From positions 620,001-684,000 of the forward strand of contig CAVSLA010000006.1 of assembly GCA_963728825.1 (NCBI GenBank): DNA of 64,000 nt. Reading direction: 5' to 3'. The notes under the pieces are model-generated. The model saw only the letters and a list, made by a program, of their open reading frames with translations. It was not told the origin of the DNA and made no database searches. Within the stretch, counting starts at the first letter, position 1. Every line of letters begins with the position of its first letter. This stretch comes from CAVREM01 sp963728825 (GTDB lineage: Bacteria; Acidobacteriota; Vicinamibacteria; Vicinamibacterales; CAVVIG01). This document shows, piece by piece, positions 49,159 to 58,382 of this stretch. The position numbers and the translations under genes were made by a program.

Positions 49159-51213
49159 ATGCAGCCACTGGCCTGGTCCTGGAACCGCCTGCGCGCCATG
49201 AGCGCGAGCGAAATCAGATGGCGTGCGGCGGCGTGGGGCGTGGATGCAGCCGATCGAGTCCGCCACGCCGTCGGCTACGTCCCACCGACGCGGTTCGCTC
49301 CAGGAGTGACTGGGAATCTCGATGTGTGGCAGCAACCCGGCTTCAGGGTCTTCGACGACCCGGTTGGGTTTGCCGTCACGGCCGATGGCGCCGACCGCTT
49401 CGAATGGGTCTCACGCCTCAGGCGCCGCGCCGATCGGCTCAGCGAACACCGGCTCAGTTTTTTCAGTCTCGCGGATGCCCACCTTGGCGAGCCGATTGAC
49501 TGGAACCGTGATCACGAGCACGGCCGCCCCGCGCCAGTCGGGTTCAGCGCGAGCATCGACTATCGGGACTTCAGCGTGACCGGCGACGCGAAAGTCGTCT
49601 GGGAGCCGAATCGTCACCATCACCTGGTCGTGCTGGCACGTGCCTTCCGCGCGACCGGAGACGTGCGCTATGCCTTGGCAGTCCTGGAGCAGCTCGAGTC
49701 CTGGCTGGTCCAGTGCCCGTACGGCACCGGGATGAACTGGCGTAGCCCGCTCGAGCTCGGCATCCGGCTGATCAACTGGGTTTGGGCGGTGGACTTGATC
49801 CGGGACAGCGGTTTGGTCAGCGACGCGATGGCGCGCCGGCTGACCGACGCGGTGTATCTGCACCTGCTGGAGGTTTCACGGAAATATTCGCAGGCATCGT
49901 CGGCCAACAACCATCGCATCGGCGAGGCGGCCGGCGTATTCATCGCCAGCAGCTATTTTTCTGGGTTCGCTCAGGCGAGGCAGTGGCGCGAAGAGAGCCG
50001 CCGGATTCTCGCGGACGAGATCACGGCACAATCCTACCCTGACGGATGCACGCGCGAGCATGCGTTCGGCTATCACCTGTTTGTCCTGCAGTTCTTCATC
50101 GTGGCGGAGGCGATCGCGCGACGTACCGGTGGTGGCTTCGGCAAGGCATACTGCGAGCGTCTGGGCTCGATGGCGGCGTTCGCCGAAGCGCTGGCTGAGG
50201 CTGGTGGTCAAGCGCCGTTGTTCGGCGACTCCGACGATGGATATGTGCTGGATTTGGGGAGCGGTGACCGGATGGCGGACACACTCGGTATGGCGGCCGC
50301 CGTGGTGCGTGAGACGACGCTGCCGATGGTCGGCACGGAGCCGGCGGTTTGGCTTGGGGTCGCGAGTAACCGCCTGAAGGCCGGCAATACGCCCGGCCTG
50401 CGCTCCCAGGCTTTCGAAGACGCTGGCTACTACCTGCTTCAATGTGAGGGACCCGAACGGATCAGTGTCTTCATCGACTGCGCCGAACTCGGCTACGGTT
50501 CGATCGCCGCACATGGGCATGCGGACGCCCTGAACATCGCGGTGCGTGCATTTGGGTGTGACGTCCTGGTGGATCCGGGAACCTTCGATTACTTCACTCA
50601 CCCCGAATGGCGTCGGTATCTGAAGAGCACGCGCGCTCATAACACGCTGGAGCTCGACGGCTGCGACCAGTCCGAAATGCTCGGACCCTTTTTGTGGGGT
50701 CGTCGAGCCAAAGCGCGTCGTCTGGCGTGGGAACCGCGTCAAGAAGGCGGCATGTTCTCTGGTGAGCACGACGGCTACCGCAGTCTGGTGGATCCAGCCA
50801 CGCACCGTCGAACGGTGCAGCTCGATGGCCATCGTCGTGCGTTGACCCTCCGGGATGAGGTGATAGCCGAGGGGCCTCATGAGATTGCCCTCAATTTCCA
50901 CTTCAGCCCGGATTGCCGGATAGTGTCGCCATCGGCAGGCGGCTTGACGATTGATGTCGGTGGGATCGGGACGATTCGGTTCGACCTTGACGCGCGTCTC
51001 TCCATCACGACCAGCATCGGCAAGCTGGATCCGATTGATGGGTGGGTGAGCCCGGGATATCACCGGCGCGTGCCGGCGCCCGTGGTGACGGCTCGTGGGT
51101 CCTCACGCGGGACTCTGTGTTACGAGTCACGCTTGACGTTCGAGATGACAGCGGAGAAAAACACCGAGAAGTGGCGCGGGTTGCAGGCCACCGGCGTGGG
51201 TCAGAAGCCATGA
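49159..51213 (+). CDS. Heparinase II/III-like polysaccharide lyase
   Basis: A 684-aa protein with an N-terminal alpha/alpha toroid and a C-terminal beta sandwich. The toroid carries N-W-R-S-P-L-E-L-G-I-R, S-A-N-N-H-R-I-G-E-A-A-G and R-E-H-A-F-G-Y-H. The sandwich begins with A-H-G-H-A-D-A-L-N, the hallmark of the heparinase II/III family, then D-P-G-T-F-D-Y and R-A-H-N-T-L-E-L-D-G. Such lyases cleave uronic-acid-containing glycans by beta-elimination. No clear signal peptide is visible at ATG 49159 (M-Q-P-L-A-W-S-W-N-R-L-R), so export is uncertain. Homologues sit in exosortase-type EPS loci, perhaps trimming or recycling polymer. The stop overlaps ATG 51210. Confidence 0.87.
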   Translation: MQPLAWSWNRLRAMSASEIRWRAAAWGVDAADRVRHAVGYVPPTRFAPGVTGNLDVWQQPGFRVFDDPVGFAVTADGADRFEWVSRLRRRADRLSEHRLSFFSLADAHLGEPIDWNRDHEHGRPAPVGFSASIDYRDFSVTGDAKVVWEPNRHHHLVVLARAFRATGDVRYALAVLEQLESWLVQCPYGTGMNWRSPLELGIRLINWVWAVDLIRDSGLVSDAMARRLTDAVYLHLLEVSRKYSQASSANNHRIGEAAGVFIASSYFSGFAQARQWREESRRILADEITAQSYPDGCTREHAFGYHLFVLQFFIVAEAIARRTGGGFGKAYCERLGSMAAFAEALAEAGGQAPLFGDSDDGYVLDLGSGDRMADTLGMAAAVVRETTLPMVGTEPAVWLGVASNRLKAGNTPGLRSQAFEDAGYYLLQCEGPERISVFIDCAELGYGSIAAHGHADALNIAVRAFGCDVLVDPGTFDYFTHPEWRRYLKSTRAHNTLELDGCDQSEMLGPFLWGRRAKARRLAWEPRQEGGMFSGEHDGYRSLVDPATHRRTVQLDGHRRALTLRDEVIAEGPHEIALNFHFSPDCRIVSPSAGGLTIDVGGIGTIRFDLDARLSITTSIGKLDPIDGWVSPGYHRRVPAPVVTARGSSRGTLCYESRLTFEMTAEKNTEKWRGLQATGVGQKP

Positions 51214-52370
51214 CTGCTCCACGTATCTGCATCGTGTCGCACGCGGGGTATGGCGCGCTGACCGGCTCAGCACGCGGGCACATCGGCGGCGTCGAACATC
51301 AGACGAGCCTTCTCGCCAAATGGCTGGTCTCCAGAGGTCACTCAGTTGATTTCGTCGTCTGGCGCGAAGCAGACGATCCCGAACCGGTCGTGGACGGGGT
51401 GCGCGTGCTGGCGACCTGCGCCCGGGACGCCGGAGTCCAAGGCCTGCGGTTCTTTCATCCGCGCTGGACGATGCTGTGGCGTGCGTTGCGGCGCTCCAAC
51501 GCCGATGTCTACTACCACAACACCGCTGAATACGTGACGGGTCAGATCGCACTGTGGTGCGCCGCCGCCGGCCGGCGTTTCGTATTCTCAGCCGCGTCGC
51601 AAGCGGATTGCGATCGCGCGCTACCGTTACTGCCCACTCGTCGCGAACGGGTGTTATATCGTTGGGGCCTGCGACAGGCCGATGCGGTCGTCGTTCAGAC
51701 TGCGATGCAGCAGCGCATGCTGTCGGAAGGCTTCAACCGGACGTCCCGGGTTGTTCCGATGCCCTGTCCGGAGCCAGACCCGCAAGATATCCTGTATCCC
51801 GCGACTGGACCTCGAGAACGCAGCGTGTTCTGGGTGGGTCGCTTATCGCCAGAGAAGCGCCCGGAACTGGTGTTCGATGCGGCGGCCGCCGCACCTGATC
51901 TGCAGTTCAGGATCGCCGGCCAGCCCGATGGGACCGAGTATGGCCGGACCATTCTGGAGCGCATGCGCCAGCATCCGAACGTGACCTACCTGGGGGCGGT
52001 GCCCCGTTCGAGGTTGTCGCAGCTATACAGCCAGGCGGGTTGTCTGCTGTGTACGTCCAGCATCGAAGGGTTTCCGAACACGTTCTTGGAGGCGTGGAGC
52101 CGCGGATTACCGGTGGTGTCGACCTGGGATCCAGACGGCCTGATCGGTAGTCAGGACCTTGGCGTCGCGTGCGGCGAGCATCCCCAGGCGTTGACGGCCG
52201 CCATTCGTCGCATGCTCGATTCGGGGCCAGACTGGCGGCGTGTCTCGGAGAAGGCGCGCACCTACTATCTTTCGACACATCGACCCGACGTCACCTTGAG
52301 GTCGCTCGAGTCCGTGCTGCTGGAGAACGTTCCGTCCAGGTTCGTCCGAGACCATGTGGCGATCGCCTGA
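51210..52370 (+). CDS. GT4-family glycosyltransferase
   Basis: A 386-aa GT-B enzyme. A glycine-rich N-terminal loop (G-H-I-G-G-V-E-H-Q-T) is followed by a Rossmann domain; the C-terminal domain shows V-F-W-V-G-R-L-S-P-E-K-R-P-E-L, F-R-I-A-G-Q-P, V-T-Y-L-G-A-V-P and S-S-I-E-G-F-P-N-T-F-L-E-A-W-S-R-G-L-P-V-V. This is the standard GT4 donor site. ATG 51210 overlaps the lyase stop. The stop is 26 bases before the third asparagine synthase. Donor and acceptor unknown. Confidence 0.9.
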   Translation: MTAPRICIVSHAGYGALTGSARGHIGGVEHQTSLLAKWLVSRGHSVDFVVWREADDPEPVVDGVRVLATCARDAGVQGLRFFHPRWTMLWRALRRSNADVYYHNTAEYVTGQIALWCAAAGRRFVFSAASQADCDRALPLLPTRRERVLYRWGLRQADAVVVQTAMQQRMLSEGFNRTSRVVPMPCPEPDPQDILYPATGPRERSVFWVGRLSPEKRPELVFDAAAAAPDLQFRIAGQPDGTEYGRTILERMRQHPNVTYLGAVPRSRLSQLYSQAGCLLCTSSIEGFPNTFLEAWSRGLPVVSTWDPDGLIGSQDLGVACGEHPQALTAAIRRMLDSGPDWRRVSEKARTYYLSTHRPDVTLRSLESVLLENVPSRFVRDHVAIA

Positions 52371-52396
52371 AATACGCGTGGTGGAGCAGTAGAGCT

Positions 52397-54256
52397 ATGT
52401 GTGGCATCTGCGGAATCTGTCTCGACGACGGCGGCCTGGTGCCACGCGTCAATCTCGAGGCGATGAACGACTCGATCGCTCATCGCGGGCCCGATGGATC
52501 GGGCTTTTACACTGCTCCAGGCGTTGGACTCGGCCATCGTCGGCTGAGCATCATCGATCTGCAGACCGGCGATCAGCCGATCTACAACGAGGACCGTTCA
52601 GTCGCCATCGTGTTCAACGGGGAAATCTACAACTACAAGGAGCTACAGCCCGAGCTCGTTTCGCTTGGGCATCGACTGGCGACCCAATCCGATACGGAAG
52701 TGATCGTTCACCTCTATGAGGAATTCGGCGTCGACTGTCTGCAGCGGCTCAATGGCATGTTCGCCTTTGCGATCTGGGACGCCGGCCGGCGCCGCCTGTT
52801 CGCCGCCAGAGATCGGATGGGCGAAAAGCCGTTGTACTACATGCGTCTCAAGGACCGCCTCCTGTTCGCGAGCGAGCTGAAGGCCATCTTGACCTGTCCG
52901 GGCGTCGGCCGCGAGCTGAACATCCGCGCGCTCGACGATTACCTCGCCTACGGATACGTCCCAGCGCCGGAGACGATCTTCAAGGACATCCACAAGCTCA
53001 GGGCCGGCGAGTACCTCGTCTACGAGAACGGCGACTTGATTGTCCGCTCGTATTGGTCTCTGGAACCAACCGTTGGGCCGGAACGGACCGAGGACAGCTA
53101 TCTCGAAGAGCTCCGCTCATTGCTCGACGATTCAGTTCGAATCCGTCTTCGCTCGGACGTGCCGGTCGGTGCGTTCCTCAGCGGAGGGCTCGACTCGAAC
53201 ACCATCGTGGCGATTGCCAGCGGGCTTCTCGATCGGCCGATCGAGACCTTTTCGGTCGGATTCAAGTTCAGCGAATTCAACGAGCTGCCCCTGGCGCGGC
53301 TGACCGCCGATCGTTACAAGACCAACCACCACGAAATCATCGTCGACGACACCGATGTCTCGATTGTCGAGAAGCTCGCCGCGCACTTCGACGAGCCGTT
53401 CGCGGATGCCTCGATGGTGCCGACCTATTACATCTCGCGAGAGGCCAGCAAGTACGTCAAGGTCTGTCTGTCGGGTGATGCCGGCGACGAGATTTTCGCT
53501 GGTTATACCCATTACCGTGATGCGCTCGCCTACGCGCAGGTCGACCGGTTGCCGCAGCCATTCCGTCAAGCGGTGTTCGGAACCGTCGCAGGGAGCTTGC
53601 CATCGCGGACTCCTGGCGTGGGTCTGATGCGCCGAATCGCTGCCGACGGCGCGGTGCGCTATCAACAGCAGCTCGGCGTGTTCGACGGCGCCGAGCGGCG
53701 CCGGCTGTTTCGGCCCGAACTCGCGTCAGCGGTCAGAGACGCCGACCTGTTCGAAGGCCTCGTGCATCGCGGTGCTGACTTGCTGACTCAATGCCAACTG
53801 ATCGATCAGCAGACCTACTTGCCCGACGATGTGCTCGTGAAAGTCGATCGTGCCGCCATGAAGAACGCGCTCGAAGTGCGGGTGCCGTTTCTCGATCACC
53901 GGGTCGTTCAGCTGGCGAACTCCTTGCCGTCGCACCTCAAGATCCGTGGCACGACCCAGAAGTACATCCTGCGCAAACTCGCCGCCGACCTGCTGCCGGC
54001 CGCCATCCTGTCTGGCGAAAAGCGTGGCTTCGGTATTCCGATCAAGCACTGGTTTCGCAGCGAGCTCAAGCACGCCGCACGCGACTTACTGTTGTCGTCG
54101 GCAAGTCACGTTGGTGACTTCGTGCAGAGGTCTGCGATGGAACGGCTGCTGAGCGCGCACGAACGCGGCGGTCGGGATTTCAGTGACCGAATCTGGTCGC
54201 TGGTGGTGTTGGAGCAGTGGCTTCGAACCGTCGGCCGTGACGTGCCCGTGAGATAA
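52397..54256 (+). CDS. asnB: Asparagine synthase (glutamine-hydrolysing), copy 3
   Basis: A 619-aa class II amidotransferase: M-C-G-I-C-G-I-C with the nucleophile Cys2, A-H-R-G-P-D-G-S-G, F-N-G-E-I-Y-N-Y-K-E-L, Q-S-D-T-E-V, and the ATP loop S-G-G-L-D-S-N-T near residues 264-271. ATG 52397 is set by Cys2 and preceded by GGAGCAG. An Asn replaces the last Ser of the usual S-G-G-[IL]-D-S-S. It could amidate a sugar acid rather than Asp. Followed 7 bases later by the methyltransferase gene. Confidence 0.9.
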   Translation: MCGICGICLDDGGLVPRVNLEAMNDSIAHRGPDGSGFYTAPGVGLGHRRLSIIDLQTGDQPIYNEDRSVAIVFNGEIYNYKELQPELVSLGHRLATQSDTEVIVHLYEEFGVDCLQRLNGMFAFAIWDAGRRRLFAARDRMGEKPLYYMRLKDRLLFASELKAILTCPGVGRELNIRALDDYLAYGYVPAPETIFKDIHKLRAGEYLVYENGDLIVRSYWSLEPTVGPERTEDSYLEELRSLLDDSVRIRLRSDVPVGAFLSGGLDSNTIVAIASGLLDRPIETFSVGFKFSEFNELPLARLTADRYKTNHHEIIVDDTDVSIVEKLAAHFDEPFADASMVPTYYISREASKYVKVCLSGDAGDEIFAGYTHYRDALAYAQVDRLPQPFRQAVFGTVAGSLPSRTPGVGLMRRIAADGAVRYQQQLGVFDGAERRRLFRPELASAVRDADLFEGLVHRGADLLTQCQLIDQQTYLPDDVLVKVDRAAMKNALEVRVPFLDHRVVQLANSLPSHLKIRGTTQKYILRKLAADLLPAAILSGEKRGFGIPIKHWFRSELKHAARDLLLSSASHVGDFVQRSAMERLLSAHERGGRDFSDRIWSLVVLEQWLRTVGRDVPVR

Positions 54257-54263
54257 CCGGAAC

Positions 54264-55149
54264 ATGGTTGAGCGAGAAGTAGTCGCGGCTTTGAACAGTC
54301 CGCAGGGTAACGACCTGTGCCGCCTGCTGCGCGACATCTATTACCTCGAGGAAAGCGAGGGGTCGAGTAAAGCCGACGCCAAGCGCCTGCCACTCTTACG
54401 TCTCGCACGAGACTTGCGGCTCGTGCATGAACGTGACTCCGATGCGTTCAAGCTGACGCCGGCCGGCTATGAGGTCGCCAACTTTGCGAAGGAGGTACTG
54501 CAATTGGCTCGATTCTGGCCGCCGTGCTCCCGAAGGGCTCGACGGCGTTCAGTTGGCGGGCCGTCGGCTCCTCGATGTCGGGTGTAGTTTCGGACGCCAT
54601 CTCGCCACGTTTCAGAGCCTGGGTGCCGACGCGATTGGTGTCGACCTCGAAGAGAACTACTTGCAGCTATCGCGCGTCTTTGCAGAGCAGCAGGGACTTC
54701 CCGCGCCGCGGGTCGCCCGAGCGACCGCGACGAATCTGCCGTTTCCCTCGGAATCCTTCGATGTGGTGTTTTGTCGGCTCGTGCTGAACTATGTGCCCGT
54801 CCGGCCGACGCTCGCGGAGTTTCGGCGCGTTCTCGCTCGACGCGGGGTCCTGATCGTGTCGTTTCTTACGTTCGACGACACATGGAAATTCGTCAAGCAA
54901 GCGCGTTGGCGCGGTAACCTCCGCACCATTGCGTGGCGACTCTTCGGGCTGATGAACACCATCGTGATGGAGACCGCCGGTCGACAGCTCACCGTTCGAG
55001 CAAGAGGGCGGATGTACGCCGCGCACACGCCGACCTGGCCGACCCCCCTGTGGGTCGGCCGCGAGCTGACGCGTCAGGGCTTTTCGAGCGCGGCAGGCGG
55101 CTTCCGGGTGCACGATTCGCCGGTCGTCATCCGCGCTATTCGTCAATAA
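54264..55149 (+). CDS. SAM-dependent methyltransferase with N-terminal helical domain, frameshifted
   Basis: A 294-aa protein after correction. The first 75 residues are helical with a winged-helix look (L-C-R-L-L-R-D-I-Y-Y-L, L-R-L-V-H-E-R, F-K-L-T-P-A-G-Y-E-V-A). The methyltransferase core follows: L-L-D-V-G-C-S-F-G-R-H-L as motif I, A-I-G-V-D-L-E at strand 2, L-P-F-P-S-E-S-F-D-V-V-F and L-N-Y-V-P-V-R-P. The frame changes near 54506: dropping one G of TTGGCTC yields L-Q-L-L-D-S-G-R-R-A-P-E-G-L-D, joining the halves. ATG 54264. The target is probably a glycan or lipid-linked sugar; unknown. Confidence 0.78.
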
Positions 55150-55413
55150 CCGGACCGGGCATTCTTTACACACCGTGTTGCCTACCCTGAATCAGATCGC
55201 TTCGGCCTAAGTGGTCTTCTAGTCCGCCTGCGGCAGCTTTTGCCTCGCTAAGTCGGCCCGATTGTTGCCTTAAACACAGCTCCGTCCTGCTGCCGTACAT
55301 TTTTGTACGTATCTGCGGAGAAATCGTTAGAATCCCGGGCGGACTCTGCCATTCTGCGGCACTTGCCTGGCTCTAACTCTTTTGGGTTCAATTATTTATG
55401 AATGTCAACGCAC

Positions 55414-55428
55414 TGGCACTTGCTTTGC
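55414..55428 (+). promoter_or_regulatory. Sigma-54 promoter (-24/-12), strong match
   Basis: TGGCAC-TTGCT-TTGC: full consensus -24 box, five-base spacer and -12 box. The predicted start site is near 55440, so the downstream gene must begin at ATG 55443 rather than at the in-frame ATG 55398. The whole 55150-55442 gap (293 bases) holds no gene and is richer in A+T just before this element. Confidence 0.75.
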
Positions 55429-55442
55429 CCCGCTCGATATCT

Positions 55443-57117
55443 ATGAACTCTCGACGACGCTATCACTCCGGATTCGTGCTGCTGCTCGCGATCAGTGCCG
55501 TAATTGCTTCGACTTCCAGCGCGTTCGCTCAATGGCAGCCGCCGATTGGCATTCCGACTCCGCCCATCGGGATCACCGACACGCCGCCCGCCCTGCCGGG
55601 TTCGTGGACGACATCGACGACGAACTTCTATTACGTCCGCGGCGGAGGAACGCAGAGTGGCAATGGATTTCCCGGAAATCCCCGCGGCAGCATCCCCAAT
55701 CCAATTCCGGCCGGCGCCGTCGTCGTTCTCGACAACACGACACCGTTAACGGGTACTCAGTTCACCTTGAATTTTGCGGGCACTTCGTCGGCGAAATCAT
55801 GGTTGATCTCGTCAGGCCGCGTCGGACTGACTGGGGCAGGGCAGGCGGAGATTCGCTACACCGGCGACACGATGATCTACGGCACCTATTTCATCATCGA
55901 CGGGATCGATCTTCACAGCAACACGACGCAAGGTTCCAGTGTGTCGTTTGGCGACTGGGACGGATCGCCGCAGGCGAGCTTTGCGGCAATGCGCAACAGC
56001 ACGATTCGCGGGAACGGCCAGTCGAAGGGCTCCAACAATTCGAACGCGATCAGCCGTGCCTCCAACCTCGTCATCTACAACACGGATGTGAGAGACCAGG
56101 GGAATTGGCAGTTCGTCGGAGCAGACGTGGATTGTCACGGGTTGTCGGGATTCGGCGGGTCGGATATTTGGATTCTCGACAGTCGCTTCTATCACAACCA
56201 GGGCGACGGCATTCAGATCAACTCGGGCGCTCCCAATCAGTCCAGCGCGAACGGTGTGCAAAGGGTGTATATCGGCAGAAACGAATTCTACGAGAACCTC
56301 CAAACCGGCGCGTGGGTGAAGAACGGACAGGATATTATCTTCAGCCAGAATACGTTCCGGAATCACAAGAATGGCGGCGGGTCCGCGCCGATCAACACCG
56401 GGGGGCAGTACCTGTTCACGCGGGTCTGGTGGATTTACAACCTCATTTACGACGGCACGGAAGGCATTGGGATCGCCAGCGATAACGGCGTGACGTTCAC
56501 TCGGGACATCTACATCGTCGGGAACGTCATCGTGAACCACTCCGCGAACGCGATCTTCGACCGTCAGGGAAACAACGTCTACGTGGTTCACAACACGATT
56601 GCCAATTACGGCACCGGATTCAGTGCGTCACCGAACAGCTTTCTGAACCTGCGCATCGAGAACAACATCTTCTGGGGCCGAAGCGGCAGTGGCGGCTACG
56701 ACATCGAGACCGAGTCAACGTCGATTGCCGAAAAGATCAAGCGCAACATTTTTCCAGCGTCGCCGCGATGGAGCCTGGACAGCATCCTGTATACGTCCCT
56801 GTCATCGATGCAGAATGCCGACAGCACCAATCGCCAGAGCAACTTCTCCGCCACCAATCCGCTTTTCGTGTCACCAACGACCACTGGGATCGGCAACTGG
56901 CGCGTGGCGGCCGGGAGTCCAGCAATCGATAACGGCGCACTGATCTCCGACGTGTATGCGACCTTCCAGTCGCTCTATGGCCTCAACATCCGACTCGATC
57001 GCGAAGGCGGTGTCCGACCGGCCGGCACGGCCTACGACATCGGCGCGTACGAATTCGGCAGCTCAGGCGGCCTTCTGCCGCCGACACCGCCGACAAATGT
57101 GAGGATCTGTACAATAG
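55443..57117 (+). CDS. Exported right-handed parallel beta-helix protein, frameshift at the last codons
   Basis: A 557-aa secreted protein. ATG 55443 gives M-N-S-R-R-R-Y-H-S-G-F-V-L-L-L and a signal peptide ending A-F-A-Q; the earlier ATG 55398 would place the sigma-54 promoter inside the gene. The body is a series of beta-helix turns with N and G ladders: F-I-I-D-G-I-D-L-H-S-N, V-Y-I-G-R-N-E-F-Y-E-N, N-V-Y-V-V-H-N-T-I. The C-terminal part has Y-D-I-G-A-Y-E-F-G. An extra T at 57108 hides the natural end: without it the text is P-P-T-P-P-T-N-V-R-I-V-Q and stop at 57115-57117, matching the next proteins' tails. With it, the frame runs to 57170 and overlaps the next gene. Likely a polysaccharide lyase-like or adhesion fold; no catalytic site identified. 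Confidence 0.82.
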
Positions 57118-57166
57118 CCTCTCGATGTCGCATCCGTTTCCCCAGACCTACCTCAACAGAAGTGTC

Positions 57167-58345
57167 ATGATTCAAGGGTCCGTCCCACGTTTGACTCTAC
57201 TGACCGCGGCGATCGCCGTCTTGCTCGCCGCGGCGGTGCCACGCTCGGCCGGGCCATACGAAGGGTTTGGGGCAGCCACCGCCGGCGCCCAGAGCAGCCC
57301 GGACGGCTACACCACCGTACACGTGACCTCGCTGGCGGATAGCGGACCCGGGACGCTGCGGGCCGCGGTGTCAGCCGGGAAACGACTGGTGGTCTTCGAT
57401 GTGGCAGGTACGATCACACTGCAGAGCGACCTGAACGTCTACCACTCGTACATCACCATCGATGGCGCAACGGCACCTGCGCCAGGTATTACCATCCTGC
57501 AACCGAACGGCCTCAACACGACGCTGTACGGGCGTAATGGCGTGGCCGTGCACGACATCATCGTCCGGCACCTGCGAATGGACGGTCAGTCGGAAGGTGA
57601 GAATCTGAACATTGGAGACATCTGGGGCACTGACGGGCAGGATGCACCCGTCCACGACATCATCCTTGACCATATCACCGGTATCGCCGCCGGCGACGGT
57701 GTCTTCGATATCTGGGGACGTGTCTATAACCTGACGATCTCGTGGAATCTCATTATGAATACGGCCGCGGCGTTGCATTTGTCACGGCCGGAAGACATCA
57801 AAGAGAACATCTCCATCCATCACAACGTCTTCGCGCACAACAACGAGCGGCAGGTCAGAATCAAGTACGACAGCCGGGTTGACTACGTCAACAACGTGGT
57901 CTACGGATGGGGCTGGTACGCCTGCTCGGGCACAGGCCTGGACATCGACACCACCTATACCGTCGATCCGACGCTGAATGTCATCAACAATTTCTTCCAG
58001 CACGTCGCGGGCGTGCCCTGCGGCCCTGCGAACAGCGCCATTGTCTACAACGGCGGCAAGGGAACTTCGAAGGTGTATCTGTCAGGGAATATCGTGCCGA
58101 GCGGCGAGACCGATACGGGTTCGACAACGACGCCGATGCCGATTCCGGCCGCGGCGCAGGTCACCACCTATCCCGCCTCGACGCTCGGCGCGCAGGTCGT
58201 CCCCTGCGTGGGGACGATGCACCGAACGACGCAGGATCAGTCGCTGCTCAACACAATCAGCAAGACGATCGGGGGGCCGGGCGGGACATGCAGTACCACG
58301 CAAACTCCGCCCGTTGCGCCGACGAATCTGCGCATCATCCAGTAG
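57167..58345 (+). CDS. Exported pectate-lyase-like parallel beta-helix protein
   Basis: A 392-aa secreted protein. ATG 57167 gives M-I-Q-G-S-V-P-R-L-T-L-L-T-A-A-I-A-V and a signal peptide; an in-frame ATG at 57125 lies within the previous gene's tail region and adds only polar residues. G-F-G-A-A-T-A-G, S-L-A-D-S-G-P-G-T-L-R-A-A-V and V-F-D-V-A-G-T-I-T-L are the opening of pectate lyase family proteins of the PelB/PL1-like group. N-I-G-D-I-W-G-T-D-G and H-D-I-I-L-D-H and the H-H-N-V-F-A-H-N-N-E-R stretch follow. It ends A-P-T-N-L-R-I-I-Q. It probably degrades or binds an acidic polysaccharide outside the cell, maybe the EPS itself. Co-transcribed with the previous gene, from which it is 49 bases away. 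Confidence 0.86.
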   Translation: MIQGSVPRLTLLTAAIAVLLAAAVPRSAGPYEGFGAATAGAQSSPDGYTTVHVTSLADSGPGTLRAAVSAGKRLVVFDVAGTITLQSDLNVYHSYITIDGATAPAPGITILQPNGLNTTLYGRNGVAVHDIIVRHLRMDGQSEGENLNIGDIWGTDGQDAPVHDIILDHITGIAAGDGVFDIWGRVYNLTISWNLIMNTAAALHLSRPEDIKENISIHHNVFAHNNERQVRIKYDSRVDYVNNVVYGWGWYACSGTGLDIDTTYTVDPTLNVINNFFQHVAGVPCGPANSAIVYNGGKGTSKVYLSGNIVPSGETDTGSTTTPMPIPAAAQVTTYPASTLGAQVVPCVGTMHRTTQDQSLLNTISKTIGGPGGTCSTTQTPPVAPTNLRIIQ

Positions 58346-58382
58346 CCCGATTCGGCGTCGAACGCGCGCCGATCCACCAGAG

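Noticed and set aside
55398..55442. Earlier in-frame ATG for the first beta-helix protein
   Set aside because: It would place a near-perfect sigma-54 promoter inside the gene and weaken the signal peptide; ATG 55443 is better.
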